64,000 nucleotides of DNA, taken from Pararhizobium sp. YC-54 (GTDB lineage Bacteria > Pseudomonadota > Alphaproteobacteria > Rhizobiales > Rhizobiaceae). Position numbers and translations under genes: made by a program. The stretch covers positions 1 to 64,000 of the forward strand of contig NZ_JAOYTH010000021.1 of the NCBI RefSeq assembly GCF_025847205.1, written 5' to 3'. Of this stretch, positions 36,946 through 46,281 are shown piece by piece. The notes beneath the pieces are model-generated. The model was not told the origin of the DNA and did no database searches. It saw only the letters and a list, made by a program, of their open reading frames with translations. Positions within the stretch are counted from its first letter, which is position 1; each line of letters opens with the position of its first letter.

Positions 36946-38046
36946 TTATTGCGGCGGTATTGCTTTTGAAGCGACGAAGTGGGCGAGCGACGGGCCGACG
37001 GCCATGATCATCAGCAACCGGGCCGTCTGCAGCGCCATGACGAAGGGCACATCGACATTGCTGGACGCAGCGATGATGGCGATTGAATCCATGCCACCGG
37101 GGCTGGTGGCAAGATAAGCCGTCAGCGGATCGATGCCCGCGGCCCTGACGAGGATATAGGCAAGCAGCCCGGAAAAGCCGATGAGGACGAGGATGGAAAT
37201 GATCGTCGGCACCAGCGCGCGGCGGGCATGGGCAAGGATCGGGCGAGTGAAACCCAGCCCGATGTTCCAGCCGAGCATGGCATAGCTCAAGGCCAGCAGC
37301 CATTCGGGGATCTCGATGACCAGCAGGCCGCTGACACTGAGCGCAGCGCCCAGCAGGAAAGGCATCAGAAACACGCCGGCCGGCAGGCGCAGCCATTTGC
37401 CGAGACAGCCGCCGGCAAGGGCGAGCGCAAGCGTTTCAAGGAAGGGAACGAGGTGGATCGGCCCGAACCAGACGATTTCGGGGCCGGGTCCATCGACGCC
37501 TGCCCAGTAGCGCGCCACGATCGAGGCTGCGGCGGCAACGAAGACGACACGCAGATATTGCATGAAGGCGACCAGGCGGACATCGGCGCCATAGGCATCG
37601 GCCATGACCAGCATCGAGGTGGCAGCCCCGGCGGACGAGCCCCAGATCGCCGTCGTGCCGGGCAGAATGTTGAGCTTGCTGATGACGAAGCCGCTCAGCG
37701 TGCTCATGGCGATGACCGAAAGCACGATGGCGAGAAACAGCGGCCAGTTCGAATAGAAGGTCATCAGAATGCCGGGGCGGATGGTTTCGGCGATCATGGT
37801 GCCGATCAACGCCTGGGCGCAGAGAAAGGCGGGTCTCGGCAGGCGGATGGTGCCGCCGTTCATGCCGACGATGGCGCCCGCCACCATCGGTCCCATCAAA
37901 AGGGCTGCCGGAATGCCGGTGAGTTCGAGCCCGGCGGCAAGGGCTGCGGAGAGCAGGAGCAGGAAGCCCCATTGGCATGCGATAGTCCAGCGGCCGATGC
38001 CCGAGGCCATGGGAGCGGACGGGTCTTCGGAGGGTTCAGGCGTCAC
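36946..38046 (-). CDS. AbrB-family integral membrane protein
   Basis: About 366 residues with ten or so hydrophobic segments in two related halves: LELTGIPAALLMGPMVAGAIVG and LRLPAGVFLMPFLLGAALSVSG. The GMDSIAIIAASSNVDVPFV motif near the C-terminus is shared by the AbrB membrane duplication family. Databases name it a regulator or ammonia-monooxygenase-like protein, but its layout is that of a transporter. The start may be GTG 38046 or ATG 38010. Confidence 0.8.
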   Translation of the reverse strand: MTPEPSEDPSAPMASGIGRWTIACQWGFLLLLSAALAAGLELTGIPAALLMGPMVAGAIVGMNGGTIRLPRPAFLCAQALIGTMIAETIRPGILMTFYSNWPLFLAIVLSVIAMSTLSGFVISKLNILPGTTAIWGSSAGAATSMLVMADAYGADVRLVAFMQYLRVVFVAAAASIVARYWAGVDGPGPEIVWFGPIHLVPFLETLALALAGGCLGKWLRLPAGVFLMPFLLGAALSVSGLLVIEIPEWLLALSYAMLGWNIGLGFTRPILAHARRALVPTIISILVLIGFSGLLAYILVRAAGIDPLTAYLATSPGGMDSIAIIAASSNVDVPFVMALQTARLLMIMAVGPSLAHFVASKAIPPQ

Positions 38047-38263
38047 GTTGGGAACTTTCGAATTACACAAGTGGCAGCGCTTGGGAGGCGGGGCGGATAA
38101 GGTATTATCATGGGCGGCCGAACTGGGATACGCGAGCGATGTGGCAGTTTCTTGCGGTGTCCGGCCCTTCGAAGCGAAATGTGATGCGGGCGGCAGCGCC
38201 GCGAACTGCCGATCAGCGCCGCAGGACGCGACAGGCCTACCCGAATCGGGCAATAGAACAAAC

Positions 38264-39394
38264 ATGGAATTCGCACCGCAACAGGATGAGGCCCTCAAGG
38301 CCGTTTCGCGCTGGTTGAAGGAAGGGCGTTCGCCGCTGTTCCGGCTGTTCGGTTATGCCGGGACCGGGAAAACGACGCTTGCCCGGCATTTTGCCGAGAA
38401 TGTCGATGGCGAAGTTCTCTTTGCTGCCTTCACCGGCAAGGCGGCGCAGGTGCTGCGCTCGAAGGGCGCGACCAATGCCCGAACCATCCATTCGCTGATC
38501 TACCGGCCGCGCGGCGAGGAAGAGGTGTCCGACGAGGAGACCGGCAAGACCTCGATCGCGCCGATGTTTTCGATCAACCGGCAGTCGCCCGTCGCCAAGG
38601 CGGCGCTGATCATCATCGACGAGTGCTCGATGGTCGATGAGGCGCTCGGCCGGGACCTGATGAGTTTCGGCACGCCCATTCTGGTGCTGGGCGATCCAGG
38701 CCAGCTTCCGCCGGTGTCCGGCGGCGGGTATTTCACCAATGAGGAGCCGGACTACCTGCTGACGGATATCCACCGGCAGGCGCGCGACAACCCGATCATC
38801 CAGCTTGCCATGCATGTGCGTGAAGGCAAGGAGATCATGCATGGCGATTATGGCTCGACGGCCAGGGTCATCTCCAAGAACGAGGTGACGCAGAGCCTGG
38901 TGCTTGACGCCGATCAGGTGCTGGTCGGCACCAACAAGACGCGGCGGCGCTACAATATGCGTCTGCGCGAGCTGAAAGGGTTTACGACCGACTATCCGCA
39001 ATCCGGCGACAAGCTCGTCTGCCTGCGCAACGATCCGGCCAAGGGCCTTCTCAACGGTTCGCTCTGGCAGGTGATGACCTCGTCGAAGGAAACGGTGAAG
39101 CCGGGCATCAACCTGATGATCCGCCCGGAAGACGACGACATGGACCGGGGTGCGGCCAAGATCAAGCTGTTGAAAACCGCATTCGAGGATGTCGAAGGGG
39201 AAATTCCGTGGTCGACGCGCAAGCGCTACGACGAGTTCGACTACGGTTATGCGCTGACGGTGCACAAGGCTCAAGGCTCGCAGTGGAACGACGTCGTGCT
39301 GTTCGACGAGAGCTGGGCTTTTCGCGACACCCGCGAACGCTGGCTCTATACCGCGATCACCCGTGCGGCCGAGACACTGACGATCGTACGCTGA
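38264..39394 (+). CDS. RecD-like SF1B DNA helicase
   Basis: The 376-residue protein starts MEFAPQQDEALKAVSRWL. It has Walker A GYAGTGKTTLA, Walker B IIIDECSMVDE, LGDPGQLPPVSGGG, the UvrD_C_2 motif YALTVHKAQGSQWNDVVLFDE and the final YTAITRAAE. It resembles the short AAA/RecD2-like helicases (Dda-like) rather than the RecBCD subunit. A 5'-3' helicase role in DNA repair or replication is likely. It is divergent from the AbrB-like gene. Confidence 0.88.
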   Translation: MEFAPQQDEALKAVSRWLKEGRSPLFRLFGYAGTGKTTLARHFAENVDGEVLFAAFTGKAAQVLRSKGATNARTIHSLIYRPRGEEEVSDEETGKTSIAPMFSINRQSPVAKAALIIIDECSMVDEALGRDLMSFGTPILVLGDPGQLPPVSGGGYFTNEEPDYLLTDIHRQARDNPIIQLAMHVREGKEIMHGDYGSTARVISKNEVTQSLVLDADQVLVGTNKTRRRYNMRLRELKGFTTDYPQSGDKLVCLRNDPAKGLLNGSLWQVMTSSKETVKPGINLMIRPEDDDMDRGAAKIKLLKTAFEDVEGEIPWSTRKRYDEFDYGYALTVHKAQGSQWNDVVLFDESWAFRDTRERWLYTAITRAAETLTIVR

Positions 39395-39397
39395 CGC

Positions 39398-40078
39398 CTA
39401 TTCGGCCGAAACAAATCCCAAAAGCACAGCCTTGGCGACCGCTTGAAAGCGGTTGTGGCCGTTGAATTTGCGGATGATATCGGATTCGAGCGTCAGAACG
39501 GCAGTCAGGTCCATGTCCATCATCGTGGCGATGCGGTTGGCCGGATAGCCTTCGGCCATGAACGTAAGGCATTTCGTCTCGATCGGCGAAAGATGGATGG
39601 GTGACAGGGCGGTGCGTTCCGGGTTATCGCCGTCGGCCACCGATTCCAGAAGTTCGCTGATCCGCTGCATCTGGCGCCGCAGGATGGACTGCTGGGCGGC
39701 GAGTTCGCGTTTCCGGGCGTGCAATGCGTCCTCGAAAATCTGGGCTGCATCCTTCTGGCTGGTCGAGGAGCCGAGTGCTGACATGAGGTCTTGAATGGCC
39801 GCGATCGGCATGTCGATCTCACGGCAGGCATTGATGACGGTCATGCGCCGGATGTCTTCCTGCCCGTAGACCCGCATCGGTCCCATCCTGTCGGCCGACA
39901 ACAGACCCTTTTCCTCGTAGAAATGCAGGGTGCGGTGGGTTACCCCGAAGGCATCGGCCATGTCGGCGATGGCGACATGATTGTCCGCAATGGTGCCCGG
40001 CAAGGGAAGATGGGGAAGAAAGCCGGGCGATTGCCGGCTACCCGGTACACAAGGATGTGTCTTTATCTGTTCTGGCAT
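39398..40078 (-). CDS. hybrid regulator with MerR HTH and LuxR-type C-terminal HTH
   Basis: The 226-residue protein has an N-terminal MerR helix-turn-helix (MADAFGVTHRTLHFYEEKGLLSADR, YGQEDIRRMTVI), a coiled-coil linker, and a C-terminal LuxR/GerE-like region: LSPIETKCLTFMAEGYPANRIATMM through FNGHNRFQAVAKAVLLGFV. Two DNA-binding heads in one chain are unusual. No metal-binding Cys pair is visible, so the signal is unknown. The ATG at 40078 was chosen. It converges on the RecD-like gene with a 3-base gap. Confidence 0.83.
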   Translation of the reverse strand: MPEQIKTHPCVPGSRQSPGFLPHLPLPGTIADNHVAIADMADAFGVTHRTLHFYEEKGLLSADRMGPMRVYGQEDIRRMTVINACREIDMPIAAIQDLMSALGSSTSQKDAAQIFEDALHARKRELAAQQSILRRQMQRISELLESVADGDNPERTALSPIHLSPIETKCLTFMAEGYPANRIATMMDMDLTAVLTLESDIIRKFNGHNRFQAVAKAVLLGFVSAE

Positions 40079-40426
40079 ATCGTGAAATAGCCTCCCGCTG
40101 ATCGACTGGCGGGAAAATATCCTGGAAACGGCAACCCGCCTGTGACGCATCAGGACGCGGCGCGCATTTCCCTAGGCTGCTCTTAAGGCCTGCACGCCAT
40201 CCCGGGGGAAGGATACTCGCAACCATCGTGCGCGCCTGATGAGCGACCAGGCTTTCTCCCACTTGCACAGCTACAATACACGCACGGCGCGTAGATGAAC
40301 AGCTAGTAACTTTTGGGGCGAAATCTAGGGTTTTTCGGCAGATTCTCGCGTTTCGAGCCGGGAAATACGATTTGGAAGGGAAAATATCACGGCTCTTGTT
40401 CGGCCGGTGATAACAACCCTGCCGCG
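40079..40426. other. gap between the two minus-strand regulators, with a terminator-like hairpin
   Basis: No gene was seen in these 348 bases. Near its right end, TATCACGGC (40385-40393) pairs with GCCGGTGATA-type bases ending at 40412, just past the stop of the membrane-bound regulator-like gene, and may terminate it. The rest should contain the promoter of the MerR-LuxR gene. Confidence 0.5.
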
Positions 40427-41539
40427 TCAACGGATGAGGGTCAGGGGCAGCGCGCCGGCATTGATCTCGAATTTCAGCTTCCGCTGATGATTGACCGACA
40501 GTTTCTCCTGGCAGGACTTGGCTTCCTGGAAAGCCTCGCGGGTCTGCTGATGGCGGTAAGCGTCGGTCAGGGCCATGCATTCCATCAACGGGCTGTCGAT
40601 CTTCGCTGCGCTGGCGTAGCGGAAAATATTGCCATCCGAAGCCAGAATCTTGGCTGCAAGCGCCAGGCTCTCGTAAAGAATATCGGCTTCGCTCGCCAAT
40701 TGTGCGCCATCGATGAACCGGTCGTAGAGAATGTCCGCCGATGCATCGTTCTTGATCAGAACCCGAACGCCAGCCGGCGATGTCTGCGGCAGCACGGACA
40801 CTGTGAAGGCCAGCGGATTGGAAACCGAACGTATCGGTTGCCACGATACGGCGCCAGGCACGGCGGCGATCGTCCGGTAATGCGATGCGGCGTTGCGAAA
40901 CGCATCGGCAAAGCGCCCGGCCGTACCGCTGCGCGGCCATTGCGAACGAACCGTTATCTTCGGCAGGTCATCGGCGAACTTGCGCTCAAGCACTGCACCG
41001 TGCAGGCTCGATTGCGCCGGAATGCTGACGCTCATGGCCGGTGACGACAAAGGAACGAAAATCAGCAGCGGCAGGACCGATAATACTGCGAGTGGCGAAG
41101 ACAAGGGGGCAGGCAGCCACGAGAAACGTCTGTTTGCGGTCCGGCGCGGGGAAGCCGGCGTACGTGCCCCTTCTGCCGGCAGGGCCGGTGAAATCCGCTG
41201 GCGCTTGTATTCGGGCACATAGGTGCCCTTCGGAACGTCTATGCGCCAGAGATCCTCAGCACCTTCGCCAGCGTAATAGGCCGTCAGCAACTTTCGCAGC
41301 TTGCCGGCATGGACGCGCACCAGGGGATCGCTGTCGGCATTGAAGGCCTGCGGCCGGTCGAAAACATCGATGCCGATCGTGTAGCCCTTCAACTGGTGCC
41401 CTATGCCATCGATCTCCTTGTCGACGACATATTTCAGGAAAGCGCGCAGGCGCTCGGAACGGGAAAAAACAGTGCTCGACAGCACCGCGTCAAGGGATTG
41501 GAGGATCGTCTGGTCGTCCGGTCTCTCGTATTGCGCCAT
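40427..41539 (-). CDS. membrane-bound regulator-like protein with N-terminal winged-helix-like domain
   Basis: The 370-residue protein has an N-terminal domain containing LSSTVFSRSERLRAFLKYVVDKEIDG, LKGYTIGIDVFDRPQAFNADSDPLVRVHAGKLRKLL and IDVPKGTYVPEY. This domain is widespread in alphaproteobacteria at the front of adenylate-cyclase-like or TPR proteins. One membrane helix follows (about 140-165), then a periplasmic domain with no recognised fold. A ToxR-like membrane regulator is possible, but DNA binding is not shown. The start at ATG 41539 was chosen over a long upstream extension. Confidence 0.7.
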   Translation of the reverse strand: MAQYERPDDQTILQSLDAVLSSTVFSRSERLRAFLKYVVDKEIDGIGHQLKGYTIGIDVFDRPQAFNADSDPLVRVHAGKLRKLLTAYYAGEGAEDLWRIDVPKGTYVPEYKRQRISPALPAEGARTPASPRRTANRRFSWLPAPLSSPLAVLSVLPLLIFVPLSSPAMSVSIPAQSSLHGAVLERKFADDLPKITVRSQWPRSGTAGRFADAFRNAASHYRTIAAVPGAVSWQPIRSVSNPLAFTVSVLPQTSPAGVRVLIKNDASADILYDRFIDGAQLASEADILYESLALAAKILASDGNIFRYASAAKIDSPLMECMALTDAYRHQQTREAFQEAKSCQEKLSVNHQRKLKFEINAGALPLTLIR

Positions 41540-41865
41540 TATTGTGCTCCCCCAAAAAACGCCATCGGGACCATCGCGCCTTTGTCGGGAGCGGGTGGCG
41601 ACGGGATTGTGTCGAGGCAAAAACGAGGGCTCATCGGTTCCGGCTTGGATGATTGCGTGGGGTTCAGTACCGCCGCTCGCGATTCGCGAAGTGCATGGCC
41701 TGTACTTTGAACGTCTATTAAATCGAAGTTTTGTCGGTTTGTCAGGTACTGCGTTCATTTAACTTGCGTTTCGTCTGAAATAAAGCCGTTGAACCGGCTG
41801 CGGCCGATTATTGTAACGGAGACGCTTTCTCTGCTGCAGATTTGTTGCGGGGCGGCGGGCGAACC

Positions 41866-41970
41866 GCTACAGCGCCACGCGTTCCTTCATGGCGCGCAAA
41901 GGTCGCTGTAGCACTTTAATCTGCTGCATATTTTTTCCTTAAATCGATACCGATTTAAGGAATTATGCAG
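41866..41970. repeat. composite inverted-repeat element, copy 2
   Basis: The first part runs from GCTACAGCG to CGCTGTAGC (41866-41912). After ACTTTAATCTGCTGCATA comes a perfect palindrome with arms CCTTAAATCG (41937-41946) and CGATTTAAGG (41951-41960), then AATTATGCAG. CTGCATA and TATGCAG form an outer pair. The element shares ends with copy 1 at 13745. It occupies the 477-base gap before pdxJ, in which no gene was seen. Confidence 0.8.
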
Positions 41971-42016
41971 TAGAAAGGGCGCCGTAATGACGGCGGTATC
42001 CTTGGAAGGTGCTGAA

Positions 42017-42769
42017 ATGGCTGCGAAACTCTCCGTGAACCTGAATGCGATCGCCATGCTGCGAAACCGGCGCGATCTTCCCTGGCCATCCGTTACCGGA
42101 CTTGGACAGATCGCCCTCGATGCGGGCGCCAGCGGGCTCACCGTGCATCCGCGCCCGGATCAGCGCCACATCCGTTTTTCCGACCTCGCGCCGATCCGCG
42201 CATTGATCGACGATCTTTATCCTGAGACCGAATTCAACATGGAAGGGTTTCCCAACGAGGAGTTTCTGCAACTCGTCGAGCGCCACCAGCCCGAGCAGGT
42301 GACGCTGGTGCCTGACGATCCCGCACAGGCAACCTCCGATCACGGATGGGATTTCCGCAAGAACCACAATCTGCTCGGCAATGTTGTCGGGCGATTGAAG
42401 AAGGGCGGCTTTCGCGTGTCGCTGTTTGCCGACGGCGATCCGGATCTCGAGGCGCTGACGATTGCAAAAGAAACCGGTGCCGACCGGATCGAGCTTTACA
42501 CCGGACCCTATGGCGGCTGCTACGACGATCCCGAGCGCGGCGCGGTTCTGCTTGAAGAATTGGGCCGGACTGCCGATCTCGCAGCGACCTTGGGGCTTGG
42601 GGTCAATGCCGGCCACGACCTGACGGTCGCCAACCTGCCGGCACTTGCTACACGGATTTCCAATCTGGCCGAAGTCTCGATCGGCCATGGCCTGACCGCC
42701 GACGCGCTGAAATACGGCATGGCGGAAACCGTCCGCCGCTTCTGCCGCGCCTGCGGCCAGGACGTCTGA
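42017..42769 (+). CDS. pdxJ: pyridoxine 5'-phosphate synthase
   Basis: The 250-residue TIM-barrel protein starts [19 protein letters not shown]. It has [29 protein letters not shown] with the catalytic Glu, [16 protein letters not shown] and [11 protein letters not shown]. It condenses aminoacetone phosphate with deoxyxylulose phosphate in vitamin B6 synthesis. The ATG at 42017 has AAGG upstream and gives the canonical N-terminus. It is monocistronic. Confidence 0.95.
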   Translation: MAAKLSVNLNAIAMLRNRRDLPWPSVTGLGQIALDAGASGLTVHPRPDQRHIRFSDLAPIRALIDDLYPETEFNMEGFPNEEFLQLVERHQPEQVTLVPDDPAQATSDHGWDFRKNHNLLGNVVGRLKKGGFRVSLFADGDPDLEALTIAKETGADRIELYTGPYGGCYDDPERGAVLLEELGRTADLAATLGLGVNAGHDLTVANLPALATRISNLAEVSIGHGLTADALKYGMAETVRRFCRACGQDV

Positions 42770-42812
42770 CACCTGCGGAAGAGGGCTCCGCATGTGCGGA
42801 GCCCTCTGTCAT

Positions 42813-43700
42813 TTAGCCGAGTAGGACTGCCTTGCTGGCCGCCAGAAAATCGTCGAGTGCGGTCAGCTTTTGGCCGGAAAGCCTGCCGGCATCGGCTGTC
42901 ACCAGGTCGATAAGGCCTTTGCGCGTGTTGGTGTCGAACGAGACGACGACGGGGATGATGAAGTCGGGAAGGCCGGCCGCCTTCAGCCCGCCTGCGAGTT
43001 GCTCGTCGGTGACGTGGATGACCTCAAGCGGCTTTCCGGCGACCTTCGAGGCAAGCACTGCGACTTCATCCGCCGTATGTGTCTTTTCGCCGGTCAGCGT
43101 ATAGGTCGCACTTTCGCTCGAGCCTGATGCGAGAGCGCTCGCCGTCGCCTTGGCGATATCGGTGCGGGCGATATGGGCGAGCTTTCCCGCACCGGACGCG
43201 CTGTACCATTTGCCTTCGCTCAATGCATGCGGCAGGGCCATGAACAGGTTTTCCATGTACCAGCCATTGCGCAGGATGGTGTAGGCGATTCCGGTTGCCT
43301 TGATCGCGTTTTCGGTGCCGAGATGGTCCGGCGCAAAGGGGATGACCGAGGTCTCCGGGTTTGGCATCGAGGTGTAGAGGATATGCTTGGCGCCTGCCTT
43401 TTGGGCTGCGGCAACGGCGGCCAGGTGCTGGCGCAGGCGCTTGCCCGGTTGGTCGAGTGCATCGGTGGAGATGATCAGGATGCGGTCGGCACCCTTGAAG
43501 GCGGCATCCAGCGACGCGGCATCGTCGAAATCGGCAGCGCGGGTCTGCACGCCCTTTGCCGCATAGCCGGCGAGCTTGTCGGTATCGCGGCTGGTGGCGA
43601 TGATGTCGGAAGGCGCAACCTTGCCGGAGGCCAGCAGTTCGTCGAGCACGAGGCGGCCGAGTTTGCCGGTGGCACCGGTGACGAGGAGGGTTTGCGACAT
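42813..43700 (-). CDS. NmrA/QorB-like NAD(P)-dependent reductase
   Basis: The 295-residue Rossmann protein starts MSQTLLVTGATGKLGRLVLDELL (Gly-rich nucleotide motif). HILYTSMPNPETSVIPFAPDHLGTENAIKATGIAYTILRNGWYMENL is typical of the atypical SDR group containing QorB quinone reductase. The start at ATG 43700 has AAAGGA six bases upstream; ATG 43706 is in frame but sits on that site. The divergent HxlR regulator suggests induction by quinones or electrophiles. Confidence 0.9.
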   Translation of the reverse strand: MSQTLLVTGATGKLGRLVLDELLASGKVAPSDIIATSRDTDKLAGYAAKGVQTRAADFDDAASLDAAFKGADRILIISTDALDQPGKRLRQHLAAVAAAQKAGAKHILYTSMPNPETSVIPFAPDHLGTENAIKATGIAYTILRNGWYMENLFMALPHALSEGKWYSASGAGKLAHIARTDIAKATASALASGSSESATYTLTGEKTHTADEVAVLASKVAGKPLEVIHVTDEQLAGGLKAAGLPDFIIPVVVSFDTNTRKGLIDLVTADAGRLSGQKLTALDDFLAASKAVLLG

Positions 43701-43859
43701 GTTCATTCCTTTGTCTGTCAAATGGCGTCCGGTTTGTTGCCGAAGCATCCTGTTTGAGATATGGTTCCTAAATGAGACCTTCTCTTATTTCGTTATCTGC
43801 TGACGGATGTAAAGGAGGCAGTTTTTTATGCGGTGGTTACGTGAAGGATACCGAGTCCC

Positions 43860-44264
43860 ATGAACAAGATGACCGGAAAGACCGAAGGCGAGCGGGTGAT
43901 CGTCGTGATGGGCATGACGTTTTCACGGGAGCAGTGCCCGGTCCGCGACGTCATCGACAATATCGGCGGCAAGTGGAACACGCTGATGATCCTGGCCCTG
44001 GGCGAGGGACCGATGCGGTTTTCGGCACTGCGCCGCCTGATTCCGGATATTTCCCAGCGCATGCTGACCCAGACGCTGCGCGACCTGCAGCGGGACGGCT
44101 ATATCGGCCGGGAAGTCTTTCCGACCCAGCCGCCGAGTGTCGAATACAGCCTGACCCCGCTCGGCCAGTCCTTCCTCGTGCTGGTCCGGGGGCTGGTGGA
44201 CTGGTCGGTGGAGCATCATCAGGCGATCCGTGCGGCCCGTGTCGCGTATGACGCAGCTGCCTGA
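43860..44264 (+). CDS. HxlR-family transcriptional regulator
   Basis: The 134-residue winged-helix protein carries the family core [57 protein letters not shown]. The single Cys ahead of the helix matches the redox-active Cys of HypR/QorR-type sensors. QorR controls a divergent qorB in other bacteria, the same arrangement as here with the reductase gene 160 bases away. Confidence 0.92.
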   Translation: MNKMTGKTEGERVIVVMGMTFSREQCPVRDVIDNIGGKWNTLMILALGEGPMRFSALRRLIPDISQRMLTQTLRDLQRDGYIGREVFPTQPPSVEYSLTPLGQSFLVLVRGLVDWSVEHHQAIRAARVAYDAAA

Positions 44265-44312
44265 GGAGACGATCGATCCGTTCGCATCGGGGGTGACGGA
44301 CACCCGGCGGTA

Positions 44313-45320
44313 TCAGGCCGGCAGGGCGTTGCCGCAGGTTGAGGCCGTCAGATCCAGTGCCCAAATCTGACCGGTCAGATCCTTGCCGAACGAGTGGTGC
44401 GCCTCTTCCTTTTCCAGCGTAAACCCGGCTGCGACATAGATGCGGCGCGCGGAGACGAGGATATCGTTGGTCCACAACTCCAGCCGCCGGTAGCCGGCGC
44501 CTTTGGCAAAGCTGATGCATTCGTTGACCAGTCTCGTGCCGAGGCCCTGACCGCGCGCAGCACTATCGACGTGGAGAAGGCGAAGTTTTGCCGTCCCTTC
44601 GCTGCCCCCCTTGACGAGAAAAATGCTGCCGAGGAATGTGCCGTCGCTTTCGGCGATCCAGCAGCGTTCGCGGGCGGGATCGAAGTTGCGGATGAAGGCT
44701 GCGCAGATTTCCGCAACCAGCGCTTCGTACTCGCCGTTCCAGCCATAGGTTTCGGTATAGGCTATTGCCTGGCTCGCGATCACCATGCCCATGTCGCCGA
44801 TCCGGTGCGGCCGGATGGTGATGGGGGCCGGGGCGCTTTTGCCGCCGGACAGCAGCAACTGCACCGACGCCATGGCGGCGCTAATATCCCGGCGCTGCTG
44901 TTTAGCGATCGGTTCGAGCAGGGCTGCGATGCGCTGGCGCGAGCGCTCTGCCAGATCGGCCGCGACATCCCGGCCGCGCGGCGTCAGCTGCAGCAGCCGG
45001 CCACGGCCGTCCGCCGGGTCTTTCGTGGTTTCGATCAGGCCGGTATCGCCGAAGGATTTGAGCATGCGGCTGAGATAGGCCGGGTCGAGCGAAAGCTCTT
45101 CCGTCAATCTGGATGCGGACGTGGTGCCCTGCGCGGCGAGCTCATAGATCACGCGGGCTTCGGTGAGCGTATAGGGCGTGTCCATGAAGGCGCGGTCGAG
45201 CACGCCGATCCGGTTGGTGTAGAACCGGTTGAAGGCGCGGATCGCCTCGATCTCGTCATGGCCGGTTTCAGCAAAGGCTGCGTGTGACAATGCTCGGTGC
45301 GACGATTCTTGGGGTGACAT
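44313..45320 (-). CDS. MarR-family regulator fused to GNAT acetyltransferase
   Basis: The 335-residue protein has an N-terminal MarR winged helix (residues about 30-150; YTLTEARVIYELA, LTEELSLDPAYLSRMLKSFGDTGLIETTKDPADGR) and a C-terminal GNAT domain (about 170-320; LRLLHVDSAARGQGLGTRLVNECISFAKGAGYRRLELWTND). Such bifunctional proteins are common in alphaproteobacteria; the substrate is unknown. AAGGAGA precedes the ATG. Confidence 0.92.
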   Translation of the reverse strand: MSPQESSHRALSHAAFAETGHDEIEAIRAFNRFYTNRIGVLDRAFMDTPYTLTEARVIYELAAQGTTSASRLTEELSLDPAYLSRMLKSFGDTGLIETTKDPADGRGRLLQLTPRGRDVAADLAERSRQRIAALLEPIAKQQRRDISAAMASVQLLLSGGKSAPAPITIRPHRIGDMGMVIASQAIAYTETYGWNGEYEALVAEICAAFIRNFDPARERCWIAESDGTFLGSIFLVKGGSEGTAKLRLLHVDSAARGQGLGTRLVNECISFAKGAGYRRLELWTNDILVSARRIYVAAGFTLEKEEAHHSFGKDLTGQIWALDLTASTCGNALPA

Positions 45321-45356
45321 GGCATTCTCCTTATGAATGCCATGATCGCAATTTAT

Positions 45357-45369
45357 TTGACTGAGTCAA
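45357..45369. promoter_or_regulatory. MarR-type operator palindrome
   Basis: TTGACT-G-AGTCAA is a perfect 6-base inverted repeat, 37 bases upstream of the MarR-GNAT start. Read on the minus strand, TTGACT could also be its -35 element, so binding would block the gene's own promoter. Autoregulation is an inference. Confidence 0.6.
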
Positions 45370-45386
45370 GTATTATTGAGATGGTC

Positions 45387-46106
45387 TCAGGCAGCCTGCT
45401 TGCCGCTCTTCAAAACGCCTTCAAGCGCGAATTCGACGGCTGCATCGGCATGGATCGCGGTGGAATCGAAACCGGGCAGGGGCAGGTTTTCCGGATCGAG
45501 AATCAGGCAGATCTCGGTGCAGCCAAGGATGATGGCATCGGCACCGTCGTTTTTCGCCCGCTCGATGACGGCCATCAGCGCTGCCCGCGAGGTGTCGAGA
45601 ATGACGCCGGCGCAGAGTTCGTTGAAAATGATATCGTGAACGAGGGTGCGATCCTCGGCATTCGGCACCATGACATCGACGCCATCGGCTGCCATGCGGC
45701 CGGTATAAAAGCCGTGCTCCATCGTGTAGCGCGTCGCGAGCAGCAGCGGACGCTTGATGCCGGCGGCCTTCATCGATGCCGCGGTTTCGTCGATGATGTT
45801 GATCAGCGGTACGGCAATCGACGCCTGAACCTCGTCGGCGATCAGGTGCATCGTGTTGGTGCAGATCAGAACGCAGCCGGCGCCGGCGGCTTCCAGCCCC
45901 TTTGCGACCTCGGACAGGTGCTTGGCCGCGTCGTCCCAGCGACCGGCCTTCTGCATGTCGACGATGGTCTGGAAGTCGACGGAATGCAGCATGACTTCGG
46001 CGGAATGCAGGCCCCCGAGACGCGCGCGCACGGCCTCGTTGATCATCCGGTAATAGACTGCCGAGCTTTCAAAGCTCATTCCACCGATGAGGCCGATCTT
46101 GCGCAT
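45387..46106 (-). CDS. aspartate/glutamate racemase-family protein
   Basis: The 239-residue protein starts MRKIGLIGGMSFESSAVYYRMINEAV and has both active-site Cys segments, CTNTMHLIADEV and GCTEICLIL, characteristic of amino-acid racemases of the YgeA/Asp racemase family. It probably interconverts D- and L-amino acids; the substrate is unknown. The start at ATG 46106 was chosen over an extension with no family match. An Lrp-like remnant lies divergently upstream. Confidence 0.9.
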   Translation of the reverse strand: MRKIGLIGGMSFESSAVYYRMINEAVRARLGGLHSAEVMLHSVDFQTIVDMQKAGRWDDAAKHLSEVAKGLEAAGAGCVLICTNTMHLIADEVQASIAVPLINIIDETAASMKAAGIKRPLLLATRYTMEHGFYTGRMAADGVDVMVPNAEDRTLVHDIIFNELCAGVILDTSRAALMAVIERAKNDGADAIILGCTEICLILDPENLPLPGFDSTAIHADAAVEFALEGVLKSGKQAA

Positions 46107-46281
46107 GATGCCGTTCCTGTTCCGCTTGTGTTTGTTGATGCTGCAATTGTCGCCGATGTATGGCGGAAAGAGTTCGCTTTGTTGGGTGACATCGCATTTG
46201 TTTGCGCGTATTTTTTGCACGATTTGAGTTTTTGGCGCAAATTTCTATCGAGTGTGTCAACGGGCTAGGGGAGAACAGGGC

